In this document: positions 22,565 to 35,200 of the stretch, in pieces
Position numbering within the stretch: the first letter of the stretch is position 1
Layout: each line of letters opens with the position of its first letter
From: Episyrphus balteatus
Taxonomy: Eukaryota > Arthropoda > Insecta > Diptera > Syrphidae
Direction: 5' to 3'
DNA: 64,000 nt
NCBI RefSeq assembly: GCF_945859705.1
Contig: NC_079136.1
Location: 2,707,501 to 2,771,500, forward strand
Position numbers and translations under genes: made by a program
Notes under the pieces: generated by a model
The model's database searches: none
Told to the model about the DNA's origin: nothing
What the model saw: only the letters and a program-made list of their open reading frames with translations

Positions 22565-25029
22565 ACTACAAGTAGGTTCCATTAAATGTTAGCTAAACTC
22601 TTAGATTTCTGCATGGTGAAGGCGCTTATAAGAAAAAAAAAATATATGTAAGTACACAGGTATTGTCTTTTACTGCGAAATGAGCCCGAGTCTTAATAAC
22701 TTTAAATACTCCAAGCACAACGATATGCATGGCGAAGCTATAAGTTTTTTTTTGAATTTATTTAATTTGCAAAAGACAACAACTACCGAGTTGACTGCCT
22801 CTACTAGACGCCCATGCTTTGGCTTTAGCTAAGCCTCTTCTGAGCCCCCAAAGAGTCGTCGTCGTTGTCAAGACACAACGGCAACGAGAGGTAAAAAAAC
22901 CGAAAAAAATCTGCTTCGAAAAACCCACTTTAATTGCTTGCAAGTTGCAACAAATCCGGAAAGTTTTCGGATAAGCGAATCTTTTTGACTTTATCAAGCA
23001 TCTCTCTCTCTCTCTCTCTGGGCTAGCATCAGACGTAAACAGAGCAGAAAACAGGATGATGGTGATGGCGAGATGGAGATCATGACGACCACGACACACC
23101 GTGATGGAGATGGAGTAGATGAAGTCGCAGATGGAGAGCGGCATAGATGGAGATGTGGATTGAAAAGTACAGTCTACAGTTTTGTATCTTTATCGGGTTG
23201 GCGGGGTCTCTGTGTTTTTTTCATGCTGCAACACGAAACACACGCGCGCGCAGGCGCACATCAGGCTCCTCCACATAGTATTTCGTATCGTATTCTCTTG
23301 CAACTCCAAGCCAAAGATACATAACCTGTTTTGGAGTTGCAGAGTTGAGGTTGGAGTGGACGCGACGAGAGTATAGGTAAACTGTGTGTAAGCCATCGAC
23401 AGCCAGCGCACCACCCGAGACCGAGGAACAAGTTTGGACTTTTTCGTTGCAGTTCGTATCCATGCACTAGGGCAATCGATGTCGCACTGTGCTTTGTAAA
23501 TATAACGAGGTCTTGAAATGAAGTCTTTGGAGCAGGAGCAGCAGCAGCATCGTCAATAACAACAACAACAGTTCCTTGCCCCACTCCAAAGCAGCCCACT
23601 CTGGCAAAGGCTTATGTTGGTAGGAAGTTCCTGTACCCAAGTCGAGAGCGTGCTATCTATAGAGTTTGTGCATGGGAGATGGTTGTATGGGTGTTTTTGT
23701 TTTTTTTTTTTTTGGTTGGTTTGTATCTGAAAAACGAATCAATCTGGGGGTTTGTGGCTTTGCTGGAGGCTTGGATGTGGGCAATGTCCTATCAAACCGC
23801 AAGTTCTATTTTTATTGTTGGTCTTTTTTATCCGTCAAGGGCTCGCAGGCTCGAGCTCCAATTGCCACCTCCTTGGGGGCCCAGGATATGGATACCTATT
23901 ACCTCGCTCTGCTGTACATCCGACTCGGACTCGTCGAACTATGGACTGCAATTTATTTAATAACATATTTTTGGCCTATGCTCTTATTTTTTTTTTCTTA
24001 CTGATTTTTGTCTTTTTGTCTTTTTTTATCAGAGTTTTATATGTGTTTAAGTTTTATTGTGGGTATAATCTAGGAGATGCCTTGAAGGCAAATAAGTCGT
24101 TTTGAAGCCGGTTTAAGGAGTCAGTTGATGGGTTATCGTCATGTAGCATCAGTTGTTGTTGATTTTTTTGTTGTTGTTGTTGTTGTTTTTATTTCACCAC
24201 ACAATTTGCTGTTTGCTTGTCAGTTGAAGTTTGGTTATATTGCTGATGCAATAGTTGACTGTGGTTAAGGCTGTGTGTGCATGTTGGCTACTGAAGTCAT
24301 ATTTATGGTGTTACTACGATTGACTTTGCACATCGGGCGTATGGCGGGTTGTGGGTGTTTTACTTACAGTTTGAGCCCACTTTTACTTCCCTTATAAATC
24401 TGTTGAATCGGTATAATACTTTTGAGTTTTTGAAAGAGAAAAGAAAACTTTAGTGCAAAAGTATTCGCTATTCTTGTACAGTGATTTCAGGCAAATGCAC
24501 TCAATATTTTAGGTAGAGATTGTTTTTTCTAAAGGAGATATTAAAAAAGATGATAAGGCTCGAAAAACAGATGGACACGTAAACCAACGGACGGCATGAC
24601 GACACCCACTTCTTTGAACTCCTTAATGTTGATTTTGATCGGATCCCTGCGACGTATACGTAACCTCTGTAACTGATAAAGTTATTCTAAAAATTCGTCA
24701 AAAAACTGATTTGGATAATTTTTGCCTTGGATTGATCAAAAAATTGATTTACTTTTTGATCTTAGATTTTAACATTATAATTCTTATCTCAAGATAAGAT
24801 TTAAAGTGTTGTAATTCCCTAAAAAAAGTTATAATATTTTTTTTTGCTAGATACAACAAACTCTGTTTTAGTTTTTAAGACAGCCAATGGAATTATTTCA
24901 ATAAAAAAATTTTATATAAATATTTATCTTTTTTTTACAATACAGCCAAGGTACGAAGTTAACCTAACTTGAAACAGTACTTATAAAAATATTTATTTTT
25001 TAAAAACAAAAATTGTGATTTTGCACTTG
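22565..25029. other. no confident gene; less AT-rich stretch with a TC microsatellite
   Basis: A (TC)n run occupies 23001-23019. The part from 22780 to 23970 has many GATGGAGATGG-like and CAACAA patches and several overlapping open frames on both strands. None has a recognisable domain and none stands out. It may hold regulatory or untranslated sequence of a gene lying elsewhere. From 24100 to 25029 it returns to AT-rich DNA. Confidence 0.4.
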
Positions 25030-25480
25030 ACAAAAATTTGAAAAGTTGTACGAGTATTTGAAAATCTTTCATAATTTACAAGATTTTCAAATAAAACTTT
25101 TCAAATTTGCTCCTCTAGGTACATGAAAACAATTTTTTGTTAAATTTTGGTAAAAACGTTGAATTATGGATAAAAAGCAAGAATAAAGATTTTTTATAAA
25201 AAAAAATGTAAGTGAAAGGGTGTTTTTTTTTCTAAAAGACAGTAAAATCTGCAATTAGTCCCAAAAAGCCAATGATTGTTGGAAAACGTCTAAGAACTTA
25301 AGTATAAAAGTTCGATTTGTCATCGAAACCAAAAATAAAATGAATCATTGGCTTTTTGGGACCAATTACACATTTTACTGTCTCTTCGAAAAAAAACACA
25401 GTTTCACCTCACCAACATTTTTTTATAAAAACTCTTGCTTTTTATCCCTTATTCAACGTTTTTACCAAGTTTCATTGGTG
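25030..25480. repeat. two nested inverted repeats
   Basis: A small palindrome at about 25035-25112 pairs TTTGAAAAG/CTTTTCAAA and TTTGAAAATCTT/AAGATTTTCAAA. A larger one pairs about 25135-25290 with about 25345-25475 (GCCAATGATT/AATCATTGGC, AAAAAGCAAGA/TCTTGCTTTTT, AACGTTGAAT/ATTCAACGTT). It is likely a foldback MITE; its exact ends are unclear. Confidence 0.55.
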
Positions 25481-26700
25481 TGACCTATCGTTTCTATTTT
25501 CACTCAAAAAACACAATGATATTCTTATAGGCACATTAGATTAGTGTTTCTTATCTCAAAGTATCATAATTGCCATGGGTACCGCTATTATTATTCACTT
25601 TTTCCAATCTGCCCATATTTTTTCTATTCCTAAAAAACACCCTTTCCCCTTTTTACTTGCTCTATAGGGCAAGTATTGGTTTCGTGTCGAAAAAAAAATT
25701 TGAGGTTTTAATCAAAACCAACATTACGATGATGGAGAATTCCAAAAAAGTGGGTCTCGCAATTCCGTCCGTGCGTCTGTGCTACTGTGCGGTTGTGCGT
25801 CCATCTGTACACATTTCCACAGCCTAAACGGGTGGACGGATTTTCTTCAAATTTGGTACAGATGATTTTTATGGAATTCTGAAAGTTGGTTTTTTTTGTT
25901 TTTTTTTATATCTCGCTTAGAAAGTGTACCTCCCATACAATTTTTTCAATTCAAACCAAATAACTCGAAAACGGCTCTAACGATTTTGATTAAACTTTGC
26001 AGACGTTATATTCGAAGCAATCTCAACAAAAATGCATTTTTATTTTTTTCAAAAAAAGTCAAATAAAAAAATTTTTTTTTTCATCTAACAAAATTTTGTC
26101 CTAAATTTCGACTCTTCCCCAATATCAACAAAATTTCTTTAATTTTATATAGAGGCAGCTCTCAAAATCTACAAGTAAACTAACATAAAAGTGTTTTAAA
26201 ATGCGAGAGCAAGTACGTACGACCCCAGTCGTGCATTTTATTTACCACTGATTTTATTGGACATATCGAGGATTTTCCTTATTTCCAAAAAAAAAACACC
26301 CTCTTTCCCCTAAAACATTTTTAAAGACTATAAGATTCCTAGTTTCTGTTATAAAAGAAACATTTATAACAATTTTCATTGGTTTGTGGTACCTAGTTAC
26401 AAATTCCGAATTTCATCATTTCTTAAAAAAAACACCCTTTCACTCAAGATAATTTTGTAGACTCTGTTTATTCTTAGATTTTATAACAAATACAACTTTT
26501 TCGCCAAGTTTACAAAATTAAACAAATGTATGTCAGCTGTTATGATACCTTTCTCATACATAATTAAACCCATACAAAAAAAACACCCTTTCACCAAAAA
26601 AAACATTTTTTCTTATAGACTTTTTTGATCCTTGGTTCTTATCCCAAAAGCAAACTTTTTGCCAAGTTTCATGAGTGTAACAATTTTTTTTATTTGTTGA
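25380..26700. repeat. degenerate repeats with AAAAAACACCCTTTC, split by an insertion
   Basis: The motif AAAAAACACCCTTTC or a variant recurs near 25632, 26290, 26429 and 26580. It is accompanied by TTCTTAT(A/C) patches and by AAGTTTCATTGGTGTGAC-like stretches near 25469 and 26665. The spacing is about 150-200 bp outside the family-1 insertion at 25650-26243. An old tandem array is the simplest reading. Confidence 0.45.
25650..26243 (+). mobile_element. Helitron/Helentron-like element, family 1, copy C
   Basis: It begins TTTTTACTTGCTCTATAGGG, then TTACGATGATGGAGAATTCC, a short GTCCGTGCGTCTGTG tract in place of the microsatellite, ACAGCCTAAACGGGTGGACGG, AAAACGGCTCTAACGATTTT, and ends CCAGTCGTGCATTTTATTT. 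It is shorter and more diverged than copies A and B. Confidence 0.65.
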
Positions 26701-26843
26701 TTTTATGTACTATTTCCAGTAGGTACTATAGATACATTATAAATGTTTGTTTATTTTTGTTTAAAAAAAAAAAAAAAAAACAGTTTACAAAAATAAGTAA
26801 ATGATCTTTCAAGACATTAATTTCCATAAAAATGTTTGTAGGG

Positions 26844-28113
26844 TTATATTCCCGTGCGAACTTGTTTTTGATATCCTAACATACTAAATTGAAGTATAAT
26901 TGTTACAGATGCAACAATCACTGATATAAACCACACGCTTAATTCATTATTCAATTGAAATAATCCATAAACATCGAGTTTCAAGTCCTCAATTTTAAGC
27001 TGGTTCAGAAATTGATCAACCTTTAAAAAGAAAATAATTATTAAAAAATTAAGACAGTTTAAAACTGTTATAATGACCACCTAAGAAAGTACTTACACTT
27101 CTTTCCAAACGACTTTCCAATGTTATCCAATTAAGTAGTTTTGGAATTTTTGAATATTTAATGGAGTTGTCAATCACCATAATTACAGTAAGGAATTGCA
27201 ACATTTGCATAAAACACATTCCCAATATATTCCACAATATCTCCCCAGACAAAAAATATACCAGAAAAGTATAATGAATATTGCAAGTAATAGACAAGAG
27301 GTTAAGACAGAAGACACTTAATATGTTAAACTGGAATAAGCTATGAAATTCTTGTGCGATTTTGAATATTTTCGAGTATATTTTCGAACATTCATCAACT
27401 TCTTCAGAAAACTCACAAATCAAATATTTCACATGAATTTTCGTGAGTTGAAGATTCTCTAAAGAATCTATTCGTTTCACAACCGATTGCATATGTTTCC
27501 CGATGTTTCGATACATTTCCGAAATCATTAGATATCCCAAAATTGCAGTATCCATCAGAACAACTGTTCCATACCAAACAATATAACCCAAAACGAATTG
27601 CACTATTGAAAACCTCTGACTAGAAGTCAAGGCGTTGGATAAGTTCTTGAAATCCAATACCAATGCAGATGAATTAGAAATTAAGATTTCCACTGATACC
27701 CAGTAGAAATTATTTCCAAAATATTTTGGATTATTAGACAATTGGGCTATTCGAAGAAATGTTTCAATAGTTTGATTGGTAACAATTAGGAAACGTTTAT
27801 GTTGAAGAACTTGATTGACCGACGATAAAGCTGTAAAAACTATAGCCAACGAAAAGTGTAAAATCAATCCTCTCTCGATGTAAACGTTATCGGTCACATT
27901 TAAAACTTTAAAAACACGTGGTATTAGAAAAAAGTAGACAATAAGGCACGTATTTCGAAATACAATTGAATATAAAAGTAAAGTTTTTGAAAACTTTAAT
28001 TTATTTCTGGTTGTTATTGTGAAAAATACTAGTCCGAGAATTTTAGCGTAGCCATAGAATAACTTAAGGATAAATGTTGGATAAAAATTTGGTTGACTTT
28101 CTTTCACTGACAT
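26844..28113 (-). CDS. gustatory receptor (7tm_7 family), two exons
   Basis: This is an insect chemoreceptor of the gustatory receptor family: a multi-pass membrane protein acting as a ligand-gated channel in taste neurons. Exon 1 is 27097-28113 (339 codons) and exon 2 is 26844-27020 (58 codons plus stop). A 76-bp phase-0 intron between them has GTAAGT and a TTTAAAG acceptor. The 397-residue product matches the usual Gr length. Hydrophobic segments lie near residues 13-34, 44-64, 82-99, 135-153, 172-197, 262-288, 291-315 and 369-388. The short last exon encodes the G-L-F-x-L block and the final membrane segment, as in many insect Grs. The diagnostic T-Y-x5-Q-F motif is degenerate: Q383-F384 remain but A-S replaces T-Y. 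The start is supported by an in-frame TAA 9 bases upstream. No break is visible. Subfamily and ligand cannot be told. Confidence 0.88.
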
Positions 28114-30719
28114 TTTTAATTAACTAATGGGAATTTAAGAATTACACTGGATTAAGTTGGAAATAGAAGACAACAAATAAGGTCACGGTGTATTAATCAT
28201 TAGTTTTGTGAAAAAAGTAATTTTCATTAAACTAAATGTTCTTCAATGTCTTGATGATAATAAAAATATTATTTTATCAATTTTCTTCCGAGTTCACTGT
28301 CTGATATTTGAAGGGAAGATAAGAGACATTCACAATAATTAAATTCAATTCTGCAGTATTAATTAATTAATCATTATGTCGTATAAGAGTTAGTACTAGC
28401 CCCGTTCCTTTTGAGGTGGTAGCTTCCCTCCAAGTAACAATTTGACTTTCAAAAGGTTTAAATTTTTCGATTCAAAAAGCTATAGTTTGTATAGGTTTAT
28501 TTAATTAATTAATTAAGTATTCAATGTTTTAATCTTTTAAGTATGCAATATTTTCTTCTTGTAAGTATGCAATGTTTTTTTCTTAAAAGTTTTCAATTTT
28601 TCTAGTGCATTAAAAAAAACATTGCATTTCAATGTTTCGTTGTTCTGTAAAAAGGCCTCCATCAGGTTGTTTAACGATGTTCGTCACAAGCTATTAGCTT
28701 GTGGATTGGCTGTGGAGGAAGGTCTTGAAGGAATTCGGTAATGTGCACCAAAATGATTTGCATAAGACCTGTCCTTTTTCTTACACAAGTCGAAAAATAT
28801 TTTGCATTGAACCTTATGCAAGTTAAATTGTTACTTGGGATAAGTAGAAGATGTAGTACATTTACTACTACAACCACTCATGCTCTTCTGGAAAATACGA
28901 TAGGTCAAAAATTAGTGAGCAAATGAAACCGTCTAATAAATGATAAAATTTCTCAAAAATAGAAAATTTCACCTCGACGGACAAGATTTTAATGAAAAAG
29001 TTACACATACGCCACAGTGATCTTCTTATTGTAATTAAGGACCTTACATCAAAAAGGGAGTAAATCCAAATTTAACTTTTTGTGGGAAATAAAATAAAAT
29101 CTCATTCATTATTTAACAAATAACAAGAAATGCACTAATTTTCTTAATGAAAATTTTGAGTTTCAAAATTAAATTTTGTAATACTGTTTTTTTTTTTTTT
29201 TGCAATTTGTTTCCTATTTTAATCTTAACCTCACATACCTATTTTTGACCAACTAACATTATCTAGCTCTTTTTCGGCTGTTATGATTTCCATTATAACA
29301 CTACTTTTTTTTCGTTTTCAAATTTTCTCTGTTTCGAATTTCGTATTCAAACACATTGTGCGGATTCATTGATGTTCTGAAAAACGAACGGACTAACAAT
29401 ACGCCAAATTGTTGACAGTTTTAATCCGGGAAGCATTTTGCTACCGGAAAACAGTTTTTATTATTATTTATTATTACAGAAAGTTTGTACACCGTGTTAC
29501 ATTGGGGTGGCGCCAAAAAATACATATTTTCTTCTATTTTTAATATTTAAAAAAAATCGCGTGTTTCACAATTGAAACAAATTATCGATGGAAAAAAAAT
29601 ATTTTTAATTAGGGTGTTCAAAAAAGGTTTTTTTTTTGCGTTTGAAAAAAAGTGTTTTAGTGCACAGAAAGCTTGTTAAGTGCGTTATTTGCTATTGCTA
29701 TAGTAATATTAAATTCATATCAAATTAATTAAATCGATTTTGGTTGCATTCCAAATGGTAGGCAAATGTAAATTATAGCATTTTTCTCAGCCCCCTTATG
29801 CGAAAATACGCAATTTTACATTATATTTCATAAACCATGTTTTGCAAACTTCCTCTTTAGTGGAAATCATTTTTTTTTTTTAATTAATTTAAAAAAAATT
29901 TGAACCACCCTAATTGCAAATTTTTTTCTTCGATAATTTGTTCAAAAAACATAATATCAACATTATTATTTTTTTTTTGAATTTCACAAGCAACTGTGGA
30001 AGATAACATTTTTTAGAGCCACCCTAATACGAAAAAGTTAATTTTAAACTCATCTCAAAAATAACGATTTATAAATTTCCGTGTCAATAACATCCAAATT
30101 TTTCGAAAAATGAAAAAGTTAACATTTTTTTTGCACGACCCTAATTAATATGTAATGGATAAACTCGAATTTCACCCAAAAAAAAACTACGCGGAACAGC
30201 AAAATTTTGAAAAAGGGAATCAGAACAGCCGTGATACTAACAAAGTGAAATTCAATTTTCAGGATGGTACCTACCTTTTTTTATATAAAATTCACAGAAG
30301 GGCTCAATATTTTTCCATTTAAATTTGAGTTTCTATTTTCTTTTCAATTTCCATAAGTCTTTATCACAAATTCCATGCGTTTCGGAAATTTGCTACGAAT
30401 CCAGAAGAAAAAAATCACAGAATTCGTTCGTAATGAAAAATTTCGAACAAATTAACATTTCAAACTTTTTTGTGATTGTTTTTTCTGGATTCGTTGCGAA
30501 TTTCCTATACGAAAAAAATTCGTGATAAGGCCAAATAATATTGCATTAATTTTCCAATGCAGTAAGTATAAATTTCATTCCACAAAACAATTTACAAAAT
30601 AAAAAGGGATATCATTTCAATTCAAACATGGAAAAGTCCAAAACATTTTGAATTTTCCTAACTGCAAAACCTCATTCCTAAAAATCCATGAATCCATAAG
30701 ATCGCTTTAAATAAATTGA
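28114..30719. other. intergenic, between the receptor and the end of the dacapo-like gene
   Basis: The receptor promoter should lie just above 28113, but I see no clear core motif. The sequence CATACGCCACAGTG near 29000 recurs elsewhere in the window. A foldback lies at 30359-30528. The rest is AT-rich DNA with homopolymers and no coding signal. Confidence 0.4.
30359..30528. repeat. foldback element of about 170 bp
   Basis: CTTTATCACAAATT... GGAAATTTGCTACGAATCCAG on the left pairs with CTGGATTCGTTGCGAATTTCC ...AATTCGTGATAAGG on the right, leaving a loop of about 50 bases. It is a small palindromic MITE-like structure of unassigned class. The 66-codon frame across it is incidental. Confidence 0.55.
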
Positions 30720-31938
30720 AAGACTTTGTTTTAAATTTTTTGAGAAATAAATAGAAATTTATTTCACTAGTTTTTATTTATATTTTTTTTTTGTAATTTT
30801 TTTGTTGTTTTTTTTTTTCTGTTTTTCATTTGTTTGATTTTCTTTTTTTTTTCTTTCTTTTCGTTCATTATTTTATTTTTTAATTAATACACAACGTCAT
30901 TATTTAGATTTGTTCGTTAAATAGTTAAAAAAAAAAAACTTAAATAATTTGTTGTAAGAATATTTATATAAGTATTATGTAATTTTGTTTAAATATTGAA
31001 CCGGAGTAGGAGAAGGATAAAAAAAACAATGATTTATTAATTTATTTAGTAGTAGTTATTAAAAAAAAATTGTGTGTATGATAAATTTTGAATTTTGTTA
31101 CAAAAAAATTAAAAAAACTGATTTTAAAAGTGTGTTAGTTTAAGTTTTAAAAAAAGTATATATTTTATTATATTGCTGTAGGATATTAGTTGTTTTTTCT
31201 CTTTTATTTTATTAATTAGAAAAAAATATACATAGAAATTTTATATATTTATATAAAGAATAAATTTATATTAAAATAAATTGCAACGCGTACATAATAA
31301 TTATATTCACATTTTTTGTTTTTTTTTTATATAATCAGTTACTTTTCTCAAATTTTTGTTTTAAAATTTTTTAAATACACATAAATTTATGTAATATGTG
31401 TGTGTAGGTAATAATACATTTACTTTATATAATTTACATCTAAAATAGGCCCTCTTTTTTTTGAAAAATGTCGTTGAGTTGTATTTTTTTTGTTTGCTTT
31501 GTTTTATGAGGGCAAAATGAAATTTAAAATTTTACATAAATACAATCCGAATTTGTTTATATTAATTTTTTTTATAAATTTAGCTTTTTTCTTTTTGTTT
31601 GTTTTTTTTTTTATATATATAAAATCGAACTAATTTCTTTTTTTTTTAACCTTTTATTTATTAAAAAAAAAAAACAAAAATAAAAATATTTTTTTATACT
31701 GTACAATTATTTATACAAAAATCCAATTAAAAATAAAATATTACTACGCTAATGTAAAAATGTTTTGTTTTTTTTTTTTTTAAATATTATAACCAATCAT
31801 GAGATCATTTCAAATTTTTTTTATAAGAAAAAATATATAAAAATAATAAAAAATAAAAACTAAAAATTAAACAAAAAAAAAAAAATAATAATAAAATTAA
31901 TCAGCAAGGGAACTGGGATGTTTGATGAGAGCTTCTGC
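30720..31938 (-). other. probable 3' UTR of the dacapo-like gene
   Basis: This extremely AT-rich stretch directly follows the stop codon at 31939 in the direction of transcription. It contains several AATAAA signals on the minus strand, for example at 30758-30763 and in the 31640-31660 region. The true cleavage site cannot be chosen from sequence alone, so the lower boundary is arbitrary. Confidence 0.3.
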
Positions 31939-32231
31939 TTAGGCAAGCTGCTCCGCGCTAACTACATCGGTCGTCACTCGTGTGGTGTAATGTTCTTGAG
32001 ATGGTGATTCCTCTGTGCAGGGAAGAATTGATGATAATGATGATGGTGAAGAGCATAATGACGATGATAATGATTCAGAGGCGGTTTTTGTATTCGCTGA
32101 GGATTCAACTTCAACAGATTGGTCGTCTAAAAGATGCGACAGCACTTGAGTAGCTTCGACTTCAATGGATGGAATTTCAGAAGCTGTCCGATTGTTATTG
32201 CACACTACTGTCTTACGTTGGGCATAGTAAT
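31939..32231 (-). CDS. dap: dacapo-like gene, last coding exon
   Basis: It starts after TTTTTTTTTCATTACAG and reads D-Y-Y-A-Q-R-K-T-V-V before a Ser/Glu/Thr-rich tail ending A-E-Q-L-A-stop. It supplies the D-Y-Y and the +3/+4 basic residues of the PIP degron. The frame has no ATG of its own in the conserved part, so it makes sense only as a spliced exon. Confidence 0.85.
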
Positions 32232-35200
32232 CTGTAATGAAAAAAAAAATAAGACTTGGTTAGTTATTGATTTACAACTGCGTACAAAGAGGGAGAGAAA
32301 GAGAACAGGAGATAAGAAATTTAAATTACGATGCAAAATCACAAAACTCAGAACTCAGGGGGTAAGAGGGGAAAAAGGGGGGATTTTTACAGAAAAAAAT
32401 AAAAATAGGCAACAACTGATAAGTTCACAAAAATATAGAGCTTATCAGTAATGAAATTTGTTATTTCGTTCAAATCGAGCCATAATGTCTGGCAGGCAAA
32501 TGGAAATTTTATAAAAAGCAAAAAACGCAACAGACTTGAAGATTTTTGGCGCGAAATTTTCAATAATAAAGCTGCGACATCTTTTTGTATGGTGTTTGGT
32601 TGGTCAACACCAGGAGGAGGTAGGTGGTGCTCGCGACAACAACCAAGAACACTAAAGAAGAAGACAACGATGACGACGATGGACGATAAAATACGAAACA
32701 AACCAAATAAGAAAAAAAAAACCAAAACAAACCTCATAAACATAAATATAAACGCGCAAACAGCGAATATAAGGACGCGGCGAAGCACGTTTGTCTTTTT
32801 TGCGTTGCGTAGAAGAACGCGGTGTGTTTGCCTTACTGATTCGCTTTGGGAAATGGAAGGGGGGAAATACTTGATTTCGATTTCGTTTCAAACCAAAACG
32901 ACGAAGAAGACGACAACGATTGATGACGACACACTAAAGATTCGACAAGATCACACAAATATACCAATAATTTGGCGGGAATTTTGAATTTCTTATACAT
33001 TTTGTTTGTTTGTTTGCTGTTGTGTATAGCGGTTGTATAGAGTAAAGTAAGAAAGAGAAATCTTTATTTAAAACGTTTGAAAAGATAGTAAATACGTAAA
33101 AAACGAGTTGTTGTTGATGAATTTAAATAAAAATAAAAATTGCGCCTACATTTAGGTCGGGACAGAACGAGAGAGAGAAAAAAAATCATAAACCAAGAGA
33201 GAGAGAGAGAGAATATTAAGACTTGGTTGATGTTATTTTTTTCGTGATTGACAACGGCCTTGAAACAGAAAAAAAAAAAAAAAACAACAATCAATGTTAT
33301 TATGTGTGGCTGTACCTACTATTTTACTGCTTTTTGGTGCTGCTTGTAAACTGTTATTCTGGCCCATTTGCTTTCAAAAATCAATCACACGCATTATTTA
33401 ACCAAACAAAAAAAAGTTGTATGGTGGAACGAGAAGAGGTCGTTTAAAAAAACCAACACATTAAAAGTTGTGAGGAGGAGGCTTCAATTGAGCGTGATAT
33501 TTTTATTGTTATTCCTCTCATTATCGACACAAAATTGTATTTTTTTATTTATCAATTTAAAACAATTTACTGGTAAAGTACAGCGGAGAGCATCAGCTCA
33601 AGTTTATGTTTTCTTTTGTTTTGAATTTTCTGGGGTTTTGGACATGTGATATCTCTGGGTTCCTATTTGGTTACACACATACTCTTGCTTGTGCAACTGC
33701 CATCGTTTGGATCGATCGATCGATGATGATCGTCGACGAACGTCAGACTGTTGTCTTCTTAAGTTACATTATGCACTGATGTGTTACTTGTGACATTAGC
33801 TCATCAAAACCAGATGATAGACATCAAACTATCACAGGAAGATGAGGGTGGTGGTGGTTTTGAAAAAAATACAATATTAAAAGCATCCTAAGAGATGACA
33901 GATGTCTCGAATTGAATACGCATATATAGCTTCCCCCTTCACTTGTTTTATAATATTCATGCTTGAATGCATATAAAACAAGGAGAGATCTAGTTGCAAA
34001 GTACAATATCAAATTTTAAGTAGTGGATTTAGTTTACCTTAAAAAACTAAGTTTTAGGTAGAGACTTCAACTATATATGTACTAACAGCAGTTGGATGTA
34101 ATGTGATGATGACAGATGGGAGGCTGATATACAGAGAGTAAAGACATACTGAGACTTGAGGCTTTTTTATTGAAGAGGAAGAACATAATGCGTGAATATT
34201 AAAAACAAAAAAGGAGGGTGAGAAATGATTAATAGAGTCGAGTCTATTTCAAGCCTAGGAGGTTCCCAGACTAGACTATTGATTTCAAGTCTAGACTAGG
34301 TTTGAAATGGAATACATTATCTATTTGCTTTTATTAGATTGGAAGTCATAAAAATGTTTAAGTTTGGAAATGCTGTAGCATTTGGTATAGTTTTTTCAAT
34401 CCAACATGTACCGAAAACTGTATTCTTGTAGTCCAATATTGATTTTTTAAATATTTATTTTATGAAGGCCATCTACATTTTTGAAAACATGCTTATGAGC
34501 AGTATGCTAAACAACAGTATGAAACTGTTTTTGTTATACCTACGAAGACTGTAACGGCACCATCTAGGCCCAGATTGATATTCCAAACTTACTTAGTCTA
34601 GACTAAAACTATTTGAATGATGAATATTTTTAGGATTTTCTTAGCCCACTTAATGATAAGAGAGATTCATCATTTTGAAATGATTGAAAAAATTAAGCAG
34701 CCGCTAATGCACCAGCTAATATCTAAAGCTCTCATAGGGTCCGATTTTGCAATAACGTCAGTTAATTGCTGAGAAACATGCTACTTTTGATTCCTAACGA
34801 TCAACGCTTAAGAATTTCCACCTAGATCCGTTTCCATATTCAAAACCTATTCAACTTCCAGAGTTTTGATATTACAAAGCCACATTTCACTCCCAAAGCT
34901 AGTAGTGCGATTAGCTATGACGCCAGAGGTCCTAGTTCGTATAACAGTCTTCATCATCTAAAAAAAATATTTTTTTCTGGCATACTGCTTCTTGCTAGGA
35001 ATTGATAAGATCTCTAAGAGTATTATTGTCATGAAAAAAAAAGGTATCTCTTCGGAATTGGCCGTGAATTGGAGAAAAAAAGTCTTAACGAACCCACAAT
35101 CTGTAGTAATTTAAATTTGTGTAAAATAGACAACAAAGATAAAAAAACAATAAAGGTCCAAAGTGACTTCCTTGTGGTACGCTACTATAATTTAGATATT

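Noticed and set aside
22758..24105. Cluster of overlapping open frames of 80-128 residues
   Set aside because: They overlap on both strands, have low-complexity or hydrophobic content from GC-richer DNA, and show no domain or convincing splice structure.
32134..32987. Plus-strand frames of 105 and 178 residues
   Set aside because: They are antisense to the dacapo-like last exon or in its intron, Lys/Thr-rich from purine-rich DNA, without domain.
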